Source: Cinnamomum chago | Taxonomy: Eukaryota; Streptophyta; Magnoliopsida; Laurales; Lauraceae | Reading direction: 5' to 3' | Length of the DNA stretch: 64,000 bases | NCBI GenBank assembly: GCA_038049695.1 | Contig: CP142451.1 | Location: forward strand, 127,011,501-127,075,500 | In this document: positions 11,730 to 21,282 of the stretch, piece after piece | Position numbering within the stretch: the stretch's first letter is position 1 | How the letters are laid out: each line of letters opens with the position of its first letter | Made by a program: the position numbers and the translations under genes | The notes under the pieces: generated by a model | The model's input: only the letters and a program-made list of their open reading frames with translations | What the model was told of the DNA's origin: nothing | Databases searched by the model: none

Positions 11730-12549
11730 TGGGACCTTTGTGCGACTGCAGAGTTAGGTGCTCTCACTTGTCTGTGCTGTAGAACTAAGCAAGAATCCTT
11801 GACACAATTTGGAGTGATGATCTTTGCCCAGTTTTGTTCTTCTGATGGGAAGAAATTGAGGGCCAAGTGTACCTGAATTTTAAAAAGAGGCTGGTAGTCA
11901 ATCTTTTTTTCTTCTTCTTTTCATTTCTTTTGTGGAGGAAATGTACTTGCAATAGAGTCTGCTGGGTTTTGTACAGACAGACCAAGGTGCTGGAAGTGTA
12001 ACCATGCTGCTACCAACAGAACTTGTATTCTTTGGATTAGATTTATGTTTTTTCTCTAATTGATTGATCCCATCTCTACTACTTGTGTTCTATGAAAACA
12101 TGAGAATAGTGTGAGTGAAACTGTCAAGAAAGGGCAGTGTCTGCTTGAGGACTAGTGTAACTTTGAAGTTGTACTTTTGATCATTCTTATTAAATTGCAA
12201 TTTGATGTTTAAAATGCTTGTACATGGTTCAACTAACTGTTTTTTTGGCAATAAAATGTCAGCCTACTTCCTCATTAGTCACAAAAGCAAGGAAAAAGGA
12301 CTAATGGATCATCATTTCACTTGACTTCTTTCAATTAGCAACTTGGTCTGAAGCTACAATATAGAAAAACTGACCCAATCACAATTGCTGTGATACCACT
12401 TGTAGGATCTTACATTTCATTAAGCTACCACTTATCCCAAAACCAATTGATGATAGGAAACAGAACAATAATAATTTTATGGTGAGGGCGGGGGTTCAAC
12501 CGCAATGGTGGATGTTGACCTCAACAAAGAATTGTGACTTGTAACCATC
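11730..12549 (+). other. Glucanase 3' flank; start of duplicated unit A
   Basis: Non-coding. From about 11857 (GAGGGCCAAG) it matches 34556 onward, so the 3' untranslated tail of the glucanase travelled with the duplicated block. It runs up to LTR A. Confidence 0.7.
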
Positions 12550-15180
12550 AACTTTGTAACACCCCAACCGAATTTAATCTTCATTAGTGTTAATTAATGA
12601 GGATTTAGCTTAATTAATCATGTTTAGTTGTAAATCATCGACCTTAGTACTCATTATTTTTTTTTAGACCGAGTTAACTTGAGTCTTGAGTCTTGATGAA
12701 GTGAGTGGCGTAGATTGACTCACTTGGATTGAGTCAAGTACTTTTTCGTAATTATAGATTTTCTTGTTTTGCATCATTTCCACGTCATCTTGGCGTCATC
12801 GCGTGTATCTCGTTGAGCACGTCGATTTTCGTATTCAACTTTACTTCATTTGATCATTCGTTGAAGAAATGGACCCTCGTTTGACTTAAATTGAAATTAT
12901 ACGAAACTAATGGACTTTTCTGCAAAATTCCATCTTTATCACTTAAAACAACTCAATTTCACTCAGTTCATTCAGTTGTTGCGTGTGGGCTGTGGAGAGA
13001 ACCCTCCTCCTCCTTGTTCCTTCCAATTTCCCTTTCTTTCTTCAATCACTTTAGCCTTGTGCAAGTGAAGACAAGTGTGGAGACCAACTTCCTCATCTTC
13101 TTCATCTTCCTCCCTTCTTGTTGGCAAGAAACACACTTCCTTCATCTTCCATTCCTTCAAATTCGGAATCATTACAAGAGGTAGGTTTCAAACACTTTTT
13201 GTTTGGGTTTTTGAGTTGTATTAAAGTCAAAAGACCCTTGTGATAATAGACATGCATCCATATTCATGTGTTCTCCATGTGTATTGTGTGATTAGGGTTG
13301 GATATTTGGGAATTTTAGGGTTTTGAACACCAAGAGAGTAGAAGAGTTATGGAAAGCGTAAATTAAGACAAGTACAAGCATAATATGAATTTGCATGTTG
13401 TTATTTTCATTGATTCTATGTTTTACGCATGATTCTTAGCATTCAACAATGTAAATTTTGATTTAAAATTCATGTTGAGCTCTCTTTGTGTATCGAAATG
13501 TTATGGATGGATTTTTATGTTGAACATGGGAGCAAGAAGGCTCCATGTTACAGAAGGTGAGAAGAAGTATGGAAAGGAGAAGAGGAGAGAGAGCTTTAGA
13601 ATGGGTGAAACAAAACAGATCCGCAGCCAGGCGGTTAGCCGCGTGGACTGGTGGCTAGCCACATGACCCCTGGCGGCTAGCCGAAACACCCCCCCGCCCC
13701 CCCCCCCCCTCCCCCGCGGTTGTTTTTCCAGAAGCTGACTTTTATGTCAGGAAATCAGGCGACTAACCGCCAGGTCACCCCCATTAACCGAAACCCTAAA
13801 AATTTTAAATTGTTTTATTTTATTTCCAATGCCCTATTAGAGCCATAAATTAATACCTAAACCCTTAGTTCCCTAATTGAAACTAGGAGCTTGAGTAGCC
13901 CTAAAACCAATCAGGACCTTATCACCATGCCATGGATATTAAATTAATGAACTTTCTATTAACCTGTGACACCAAAGTTCCTTAAATGTATGTCGAATTG
14001 GATGATGAGGAAACAATAGAGGATTAGACTAGATTGGCTAGTAAGTTCCTTGACTCCTTGACTTATTGCATTTCATATTGAATTATATCTTCATTTGATA
14101 GATTAATCATTATAGATAAATAAGTTCAATGACTCTGTTCCTCCGTTATTCTTCAAATATTGTATATCGATTCAGTATTTAGTTGAAATGTAGATTTAGT
14201 TAGTATATATTGATATATGAATTAAATTGCTTTGAATTATAGACAGTTGAAATATAACTCACTTGAAACTACATAGTTTCATTCGATTGAGTCGGCACTA
14301 CCTAGCTTTGACCTTGTGACGTCCGACGGGGTCAGCACTTGGTTTATTTATTAGAGACTATTGCAATAAGTCGTCTGAAGTACCGGAACTCCAGAACCGG
14401 ATAGCCAGTTAGCCTTTGGCCTGGCAGCTGATGACATCCCAACTAGATTTGCTCTCTTTGAGAGGATAAGCTTAAAGTATGGCCAAATTAGTATGTTTTC
14501 TTATTAATTGACTCACCTGCATAATCATTCGATCTTTGCACAATTTACGTAGTTGATACTATTGTTGACATCTACTGATTCACTTGTCTTAAATTCAAAT
14601 TGCAATATTATGTGATTTCTTATTTTGCCTATTCTTGCTAAATCGTCGTATTGAGATACTACATTTGGTGTCACAGACGCAAATCCAGCTCCCGAGCCTT
14701 AAGAGGTCCAGGAGGGAAAGGAGGGTGCCCAAAAGGTACCTTCAGGTTTAGAAGAGTGGCCAGAGCTAGGGCCAGCTTAGATTTTACCTCCTTGGAGTGC
14801 AAACTACACTTGTAAATACCATAGTTCGTGTGACTAGCCTTTTTATGTTGTCACACATAATTCCTCTGCTTATACTTTTGGTAGCGGATGTACAGGGATT
14901 CTTTCACTAGTCCCTCTTTTGTAACTTAATGTATATACTTGTCTAATTCTTTTGTGTTAAACTTAAATGTTTAATTGAACTGAATGGGAGATGATACCTT
15001 CTATAAATGAATTACGACTTTCGCTATATCAAATGTTATTTGTTCTCACATGTGGATTAGTCGATTTTCTTTCCTTCGTGTGTTGTATTTGGCTCGAGAC
15101 AGGTACAACATGCGGGAGTACGTGTGACACACCTCGGGGATTACCCTAGGTCAAGGTGATTTCGGGACCGGGATGTGACA
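12550..15180 (+). mobile_element. Solo LTR A (TGTAACACCCC family), TSD AACTT
   Basis: LTR 12555-15180 (2626 bp) begins TGTAACACCCC and ends GGGATGTGACA. The left duplication AACTT is at 12550-12554. The right one is found intact at 19252-19256, because a copia element later inserted across the LTR edge. Homologous to LTRs B and C and to the fragment at 1-676, all in the opposite orientation. No ORF or internal retrotransposon part is present. Palindromes of GGCGGCTAGCCGCC type lie at 13630-13771. A C-tract occurs at about 13689-13717. Superfamily is probably Ty3 by LTR size and ends; this is inference. Confidence 0.85.
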
Positions 15181-15183
15181 AAC

Positions 15184-16095
15184 TGAAAATTCCCCTTAGG
15201 GCTACTAGAATGGATTACTAGTTCTAATTAACCAATCAATGCAGCGGAAATAAACCAATCAGACAATATAGAACTAGCTATCTACCAATCACACACCACA
15301 AGAAGGCAGACATAATTTTTAACGTGGAAACCCTATCCAGGGAGAAAAACCACGAATCAGAAATCAAGAGATAACGAACAGTTACAAGATATACTCACAA
15401 GCTCCTTTACCTAAGTCTGTACCTCGACCCAAGGACTGTAGTTATTCTTACAAAGAATCCACTGACACGACATCCACCGCGCCCCGTTCTCCTTACTTGA
15501 TCTCCTCACACATTGTCAACCAAGATGATCAATCTTCTATAAGAGAAGTAGAAATAGCAACAACCTTCTAGAGCAGCATTTCAGAATGATCTCTCAATGG
15601 CTCTAGAGAATAAACTCTCTTTAAGATATCTCTGACTCAGATTAATGAGAGTTGTATGTGATTGCGGTCGTCCCTTTAGGGTTGAGAGAAACACCCTATT
15701 AATACCCCCAAATTCATGCCTAAAGATGCCTAAGTTGATTAGGACTAAAACTAGCAGTTTGAGCACAATTAGAATAGCAGTTTCTAAAATTCGTAGTATA
15801 CTGCGCTTGGTTCGCTCGAGCGGACATAGGGTGCGGTCGAGCGGACATGCCTCTGTTTCAGTGCTGGGGCAAACCGACCTGTTCGCTCGAGCGGTTATGA
15901 TGGTCGCTCGAGCGGACCCCTTTCTGGTTGATCTGGAAATTCAACCCTCTTTTCTCCAGTTTTCTTCTTATTTTCTTCTTCTGAGTCCTTCCAACCTTCT
16001 ATTTTCAGAGTCATTTTCTAAATAAAAAATTACAACTCAAAAGACCTAGAGTTTTGTCCAACCCATGAATTAAGCCAACACTAAAATTCCTAACA
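15184..16095 (-). repeat. 3' LTR of the copia element
   Basis: Begins (minus strand) TGTTAGGAATTTTAG and ends GGGGAATTTTCA. Carries CGCTCGAGCGG palindromes at 15813-15823, 15884-15893 and 15905-15915, plus a degenerate copy near 15833, upstream of a TATTAATAGG box near 15700 in element orientation. The open frame seen on the plus strand here (15645-16025) is LTR sequence and not a gene. Confidence 0.9.
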
Positions 16096-16437
16096 AATCT
16101 CCCCCTTTGGCAATTCATGAACAAAACTCCCTAAGACAATACAAGTTGATCCACCAAAAAGAAACCCAAAATACATTAAGAAAAATCAGCAAAAAAAAAA
16201 TTCAGCAATTGTAGAAACTGCGAATCTGCATTATCTGCATTGTCTTTGACTCATTTGAACTTCTTATTTTCTTTAGCTCCCCCTAGCTTTAATATTCCCC
16301 CCCTTTTTGTCCATAATTGACAAACAATTTTCTTCAAGTAGCTTCTGTCAATCTGGATTCTGTAGCTCCCCCTAAAATAGACTCCCCCTCAAGAGGATCT
16401 TCGTATCAGCAAAGGGGTGGGGGCTTGATCTTGTAGA
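16096..16437 (-). promoter_or_regulatory. Multiple polypurine tracts before the copia 3' LTR
   Basis: On the minus strand the interval holds repeated AGGGGGAG-type tracts: next to the LTR at about 16098-16106, and at about 16276-16284, 16296-16306, 16364-16373 and 16382-16390. The tract adjoining the LTR is the expected plus-strand primer. Several spaced tracts are a known trait of Sirevirus-type copia elements, which suggests the parent lineage; that link is inference. Confidence 0.6.
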
Positions 16438-18336
16438 TCAGGGGTGATGAAGCTTTGGCACATACACTTGCATTTTCAGACATTTCAGCATAGTGTGTAC
16501 CAAGGCAGATGGAAGGTCTTCTTTCTTGACCCAGACAGCTTTAGTTTTCATAGGTGACTCTTCCTTCTGTTTTTTCCATTGCTTTTGGTTTGGAGACTTT
16601 CGTATCTTATTGCAATGGGGTCGAATGTGTCCTTTAATTCCACAGTGATGGTAAGTGGGAATTCGTTCAGGACGTGGCACATTCTTCTTCTTGACGGCTG
16701 TATTTGTAACATGAACAACAGGATTAGTAACAATTGAAGTTTGAACAAAACAATTATTACCTTTGGCTTTTGATGTAGATGCCCGGTCAGTGTAGCCAAT
16801 GCCATGCATGTTATTCTTTGCCTTTTGACTGCACAGGATGTCATCAAGTTTTTTAGACCCAGCATTTATCCTATTTAGTGAAGTCTTGCTTGTATCCAAC
16901 TCAGAAAGAACAATCTTGAGTCTACCTTGTAGGTTGGTATTTTCAGCTTTCAAGGTCTCCATATCATGATTAATCAACTCACACTTCTGTGCTTCAGCAG
17001 TCAATTCATCTGCCAATTTGTTATTTTCAACCTCTAAGTGACTTACTTTTATAAGACCTTCAGACAATTCTGCTTTTAATGAAGTATTCTGCTCTTCAGA
17101 TTCTTTCCAGCGTATAGCTACTTTTTCATTCATCTTGAGCATTTTCATGGTCTTTGCAAACAATAGATTATATTCAGTTTGCCAATCATGTTCTGTCTCT
17201 GACTCACTAACATTATAATCAGTCCCCTCATCAGAAACTGGTGGAGTAGCAGAAATTGAAGTTGCCATGAATGCCACAAATTTTCCATGATCATTTTCAG
17301 AATCTTTTTCATTTTCCTTTTCTTCTTCAGAAGAATCTTCATCCCAAGTGGTGTTGAGAGCCTGTTTTCTTGGCTTTTTGTTAGCACAGTTACTAGCAAT
17401 GTGTACATAGCCATGACACTCAAAGCATTGAGTGCCTTTGGGAGATTTTTTCTTGACAAAATTTTTAAGGACTTCTAGATTGCTTTTCTTCCTCTTCATA
17501 AACAACTGAAATTGCTTCATAAATTGAACAGCAACTTGGGGATCAATCTCCTCAGAATCAGAATCAGAATCACTAGCAATTTTCCTGTATGATTCTTTGT
17601 AGGCTTTCAAAGCAATACTTTTTATTTTTGGTTTGGCATTAGACCTTAAGTTTGCTTCAAAAGTCTGAAGGTTGCCCACTAATTCTTCAGCTTTGAGAAT
17701 ATTCAAATTTTTATTCTTTTCTATGGCCACAACCTTTGCATCAAACCTTTCTGGAAGAGACCGCAAAATTTTTTTTACAACTCTGTTTTCAGGAATTGGC
17801 TCTCCCAAAGTAAAGGCATCATTCACAATTGTATTCAGTTTTGAATTAAACTCATCAAAAGTTTCATCATTTCCCATCTTTATGGTTTCAAAAGCTGTAT
17901 ACAATTTCTGAAGTTTTGATTGTTTGACAGTGTCAGTCCCTTCATGCACAGTCTACAGAATATCCCAAGCTTCTTTCGCAGTGGTGCATGTAGAAATTCT
18001 ACTAAAATCAGATATGCTTACTCCATTATAAATAGCATTCAAAGCCCTAGAGTTGCAAGTGGTTGCTAATTCTTCATCCTTTGTCCACTTATCTTCAGGT
18101 TTGGGTCCAGTTACCCCATCAGTAGTAATAGTGGGCAAGGAATAGCCATTCACAACAGATTTCCAAACTTTCAGATCTATGGCTTTCAAAAAGGCAACCA
18201 TTTTGGCTTTCCAATAAGCATAATTGTTACCATCCAACAGAGGAGGCTTATTGGTTGAAGTGTCTTCACGATAGACATCCATTCTAGCAATATTTGGATC
18301 AACACAATACCTTAGTGTAACCCGCTCTGATACCAA
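16438..18336 (-). pseudogene. copia Gag with one premature stop
   Basis: One continuous frame of about 632 codons from 18336 to 16438, interrupted only by TAG at 17955-17953, where CAG (Gln) would restore it. The N-terminal part has LLDGNNYAYWKAKM and AKEAWDIL, the retrotransposon Gag (UBN2-like) fold. A CCHC zinc knuckle CFECHGYVHIASNC follows at about 17420, then a Glu/Lys/Leu-rich coiled-coil stretch, and a second knuckle (YHHCGIKGHIRPHC) whose first Cys is Tyr. It would coat retroelement RNA in virus-like particles. No pol follows. The frame is young: one stop and no shifts. Confidence 0.88.
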
Positions 18337-18337
18337 T
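18323..18337 (-). promoter_or_regulatory. Primer binding site (tRNA-iMet)
   Basis: Minus strand reads TTGGTATCAGAGCGGG directly after the 5' LTR end at 18338. TGGTATCAGAGC is the complement of the plant initiator Met-tRNA 3' end, the standard copia primer site. Confidence 0.85.
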
Positions 18338-19249
18338 TGAAAAATCCCCTTAGGGCTACTAGAATGGATTACTAGTTCTAATTAACCAATCAATGCAGCG
18401 GAAATAAACCAATCAGACAATATAAAACTAGCTATCTACCAATCACACACCACAAGAAGGCAGACACAATTTTTAACGTGGAAACCCTATCCAGGGAGAA
18501 AAACCACGAACCAGAAATCAAGAGATAACGAACAGTTACAAGATATACTCACAAGCTCCTTTACCTAAGTCTGTACCTCGACCCAATGACTGTAGTTATT
18601 CTTGCAAAGAATCCACTGACACGACATCCACCGCGCCCCGTTCTCCTTACTTGATCTCTTCACACATTGTCAACCAAGATGATCAATCTTCTACAAGAGA
18701 AGTAGAAGCAGCAACAACCTTCTAGAGCAGCCTTTCAGAATGATCTCTCAATGGCTCTAGAGAATAAACTCTCTTTAAGATATCTCTGACTCAGATCAAT
18801 GAGAGTTGTATGTGATTGTGGTCGTCCCTTTAGGGTTGAGAGAAACACCCTATTAATAGCCCCAAATTCATGCCTAAAGATGCCTAAGTTGATTAGGACT
18901 AAAACTAGCAGTTTGAGTACAATTAGAATAACAGTTTCTAAAATTCGTAGTATACTGCGCTTGGTTCGCTCGAGCGGGCATAGGGTGCGGTCGAGCGGAC
19001 AAGCCTCTGTTTCAGCGCTGGGGCAAACCGACCTGTTCGCTCGAGCGGTTATGATGGTCGCTCGAGCGGACCCCTCTCTGGTTGATCTGGAAATTCAACC
19101 CTCTTTTCTCCAGCTTTCTTCTTACTTTCTTCTTCGGAGTCCTTCCAATCTTCTATCTTCAGAGTCCTTTTCTAAATAAAAAATTACAACTCAAAAGACC
19201 CAGAGTTTTGTTCAACTCATAAATTTATCCAACACTAAAATTCCTAACA
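18338..19249 (-). repeat. 5' LTR of the copia element
   Basis: 912 bp, same length as the partner LTR. It carries the same four-palindrome cluster (about 18967-19070), with one member decayed at CGAGCGGGCA. The plus-strand frame 18799-19179 is LTR sequence. Confidence 0.9.
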
Positions 19250-19254
19250 CAAAC

Positions 19255-19623
19255 TTTGAACTATCAATATATCAAACAAAACACAGTTAAGTAACAGCCC
19301 CAGTTAAACCATATGATGTAATGTCCATTGATTCAAAACATGAGTAGAACTCACAAAGTAACCTGCAGAAGATGATAAATATGAAGATAGTAATGAGAAC
19401 ATTTGTGTCAACTTCACGATATAATTGCTATATCATTTCCATGGTCAATAAATTATTAGCAAAACCTCCAGAGTCTCCGTAATCTGTGTTTTATTATTAT
19501 TAAAAGAAAAACCTCATCTGTTAATTGCTTTTTCATTAAAGGTCTTTGATGCCACGTCAACATTGAAAACTACCACGACTTCATATTCTGCTGCCTTACA
19601 GTAAATGGTCAACACCAGTTTTG
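19255..19623 (+). other. Intergenic remnant between copia and hAT
   Basis: Backbone DNA of unit A, alignable with about 35370-35690 of unit B (shared words such as ACTCACAAAG and GAAGATGATRATA). No gene seen. Confidence 0.6.
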
Positions 19624-19630
19624 TATGGGC

Positions 19631-19930
19631 CCAGTGGCGGACTGATGTTCATTCACCTGGGTGCACCTGCACCCGGTGAATTTTGAAAATCCCATTAAAT
19701 GGATATGGGTCAGACTGCCATGCCCCACTTAAAAATGGGTCTTGCACCCCATTTAAATCAAGCCCATGGATAAAATGCACCCAGTGGCGGACTGATGTTC
19801 ATTCACCTGGGTGCACCTGCACCCGGTGAATTTTGAAAATCCCATTAAATGGATATGGGTCAGACTGCCATGCCCCACTTAAAAATGGGTCTTGCACCCC
19901 ATTTAAATCAAGCCCATGGATAAAATGCAC
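19631..19930 (+). repeat. 150-bp direct duplication of the hAT left end
   Basis: Bases 19631-19780 and 19781-19930 appear identical over the full 150 bp, each starting with the CCAGTGGCGG terminus, so the element has two left ends in tandem. Identity implies a very recent event. Confidence 0.9.
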
Positions 19931-20171
19931 CCATGACCTGATGAGTGATGACCCCCCCCCCACATCAAATCTAAAAATCCTTATTTGAGTCATTTCCCCC
20001 AAAACCCATCGATTGAAACCCTTCTCCCTCTTCAAGACTCCAACCCTTCTTCCTCTCCACACCACATCGCACCCCAAAACCCATCGATTGAAATTTGAAA
20101 ACCCTTGTATCTCTGATCTCTCCAACCCTTCTCCCTCTCCACATCGCACCCAGGTCCATGTCCATCCAGCA

Positions 20172-20222
20172 ATGGCGATGATGGCGACCGACGTGCAGAA
20201 ATTCGAAGACATCCAAGAAGAG
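20172..20222 (+). pseudogene. Captured first exon of an unidentified gene inside the hAT
   Basis: After a C/T-rich leader-like stretch (19990-20170, with an internal imperfect repeat of CCCCAAAACCCATCGATTGA) an ATG opens a 17-codon exon reading MAMMATDVQKFEDIQEE, followed directly by a good donor AG|GTATCC. This is the look of a 5' UTR, first exon and intron start taken from a host gene. The gene is not recognised. Confidence 0.4.
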
Positions 20223-20589
20223 GTATCCTTGATTCCTTTCCTTTGCACTTCTCCTCTTTCTATTATTCCTCTATTCAGATGATGTTCTTCTTCTTTGCAA
20301 CCTATTACAAAAGAAAGCTTGTCTGTTGTTTGTTCCTCTGTTTTTCCCCTTTCTGGTTTTTTCTCCAAATCTAACAATGAAATCTCTGAAGAGAGTGCGG
20401 ATCCTTGTGCTTGGTTTTCAACATTTAATTCATCGTATAGTTTTGTCTTTATGCTTGTATGCTATTTTTGTCTCCAGATTCAAATGATCTATAATTTGTC
20501 TATTTGGTAGGGACTCCTTTCACTTTGTGCCTTGTGGGTTCTCTCTCTTTCTTTCTCGGTCTTTCTTTTCTTTTTGGTAAGTTCAGAGA

Positions 20590-20850
20590 TTCCTCACTTG
20601 ACTTGGGGGAACAGCTCCAAGCATGACAGTGGTATCTAAGATCTGATCATAATATGAAAAGGTGTTGTTGGGAATGAATTTGGTTCCGGCATCAGCCATT
20701 TGTTTCCAAATTGAAGTTCTCAGCTCCTCAGCAGCCCTTTTCAGCTCCTCGGCATTGATCTTTCATCTTTCCATCCCAAAATGACTCCGGAGCAAACTTA
20801 AGCTCTCTCTTGGGCCCTATGCGAGGATACCCAATGATATGTGAAGCCAT
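20590..20850 (-). pseudogene. Captured methionine synthase (MetE) first-exon fragment in the hAT
   Basis: Minus strand from ATG at 20850 reads [20 protein letters not shown], then SFWDGK. After a frameshift near 20770 it continues [20 protein letters not shown] and [20 protein letters not shown] down to about 20605. This is the N-terminus of cobalamin-independent methionine synthase, the cytosolic enzyme making Met from homocysteine and methyl-tetrahydrofolate. Only about 80 of some 765 residues are present, the catalytic half is absent, and the frame is shifted, so it is a transduplicated fragment and not a gene. Confidence 0.85.
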
Positions 20851-21030
20851 GGCTCTTATATGATTGATTTGACCAAAACCACAACTAGGCTGATTATTGG
20901 AAGGAAAATAAGAGAACATTACAGATGAAACAAACTACAATTAATGCAATATTAAAAAAAATCCTGGGTCCGTTGCCATCGTTTCGCACCCCTCAAATGA
21001 AAATCCTGGGTCCGCCACTGTATGGGCCAA

Positions 21031-21097
21031 TACCATTGATAGCATTATTGGACTTCCAATACAATACAAGTGGACAAGGCTACGATGCTTCCTTGAA
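21031..21097 (+). pseudogene. Short relic of a third LECRK coding region
   Basis: Right after the hAT, one frame reads DFQYNTSGQGYDASLNL. It lines up with WASDTTGQGYNVSMNLGDDG in LECRK1 (residues 201-220) and with the matching part of the LECRK2 pseudogene. About 65 bases are recognisable. It lies 190 bp upstream of the LECRK1 start and is not part of that gene. Confidence 0.55.
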
Positions 21098-21282
21098 TCT
21101 CTAATCCCATTTCTTATTTTCTTATCATATGATTTTTCGAGGAAATTGTGTTGTTTGTCTCCTCATTTCGATTTGACTAATGACTTTGACTACAAAAAAG
21201 ATAGAGAAGATTTCTTGTCCATTTATTTTGAAACAACAATATAGAAAACACTCACCAAGTATCCTCCCTCTTCAGAAGCCTA

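Larger units (their letters stand above)
15179..19254 (-). mobile_element. Copia-type LTR retrotransposon with gag only (non-autonomous), TSD CAAAC
   Basis: Full-length element 15184-19249 on the minus strand, flanked by perfect CAAAC duplications (15179-15183 and 19250-19254). Two LTRs of 912 bp (15184-16095 and 18338-19249) differ by roughly 30-35 substitutions by eye, with no length change. The 2242-bp interior has the tRNA-iMet primer site next to the 5' LTR, a gag frame with one stop, and several polypurine tracts before the 3' LTR. Protease, integrase and RT are wholly absent, so it must have been mobilised in trans (TR-GAG type). Confidence 0.9.
19624..21028 (+). mobile_element. hAT transposon with captured gene ends, TSD TATGGGCC
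   Basis: Element 19632-21020 (1389 bp) begins CAGTGGCGGA and ends TCCGCCACTG, the hAT-type inverted end, and is flanked by perfect 8-bp duplications TATGGGCC (19624-19631 and 21021-21028). It has no transposase. It carries an identical 150-bp duplication of its left end and pieces of two host genes pointing towards each other. Absent from the matching place of unit B. Confidence 0.9.

Noticed and set aside
15645-16025. 126-codon ORF, with a twin at 18799-19179
   Set aside because: Both lie in the two LTRs of the copia element and encode the palindrome-rich U3; identical position and low-complexity composition show LTR sequence.
15184-19249. Autonomous copia element
   Set aside because: The interior is only 2.2 kb and holds gag alone; no protease, integrase or RT motif was found.
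19799-20377. 192-codon minus-strand ORF
   Set aside because: It lies in the hAT left end and reads antisense through the captured leader; the Trp/Gly/Arg-rich protein has no domain.
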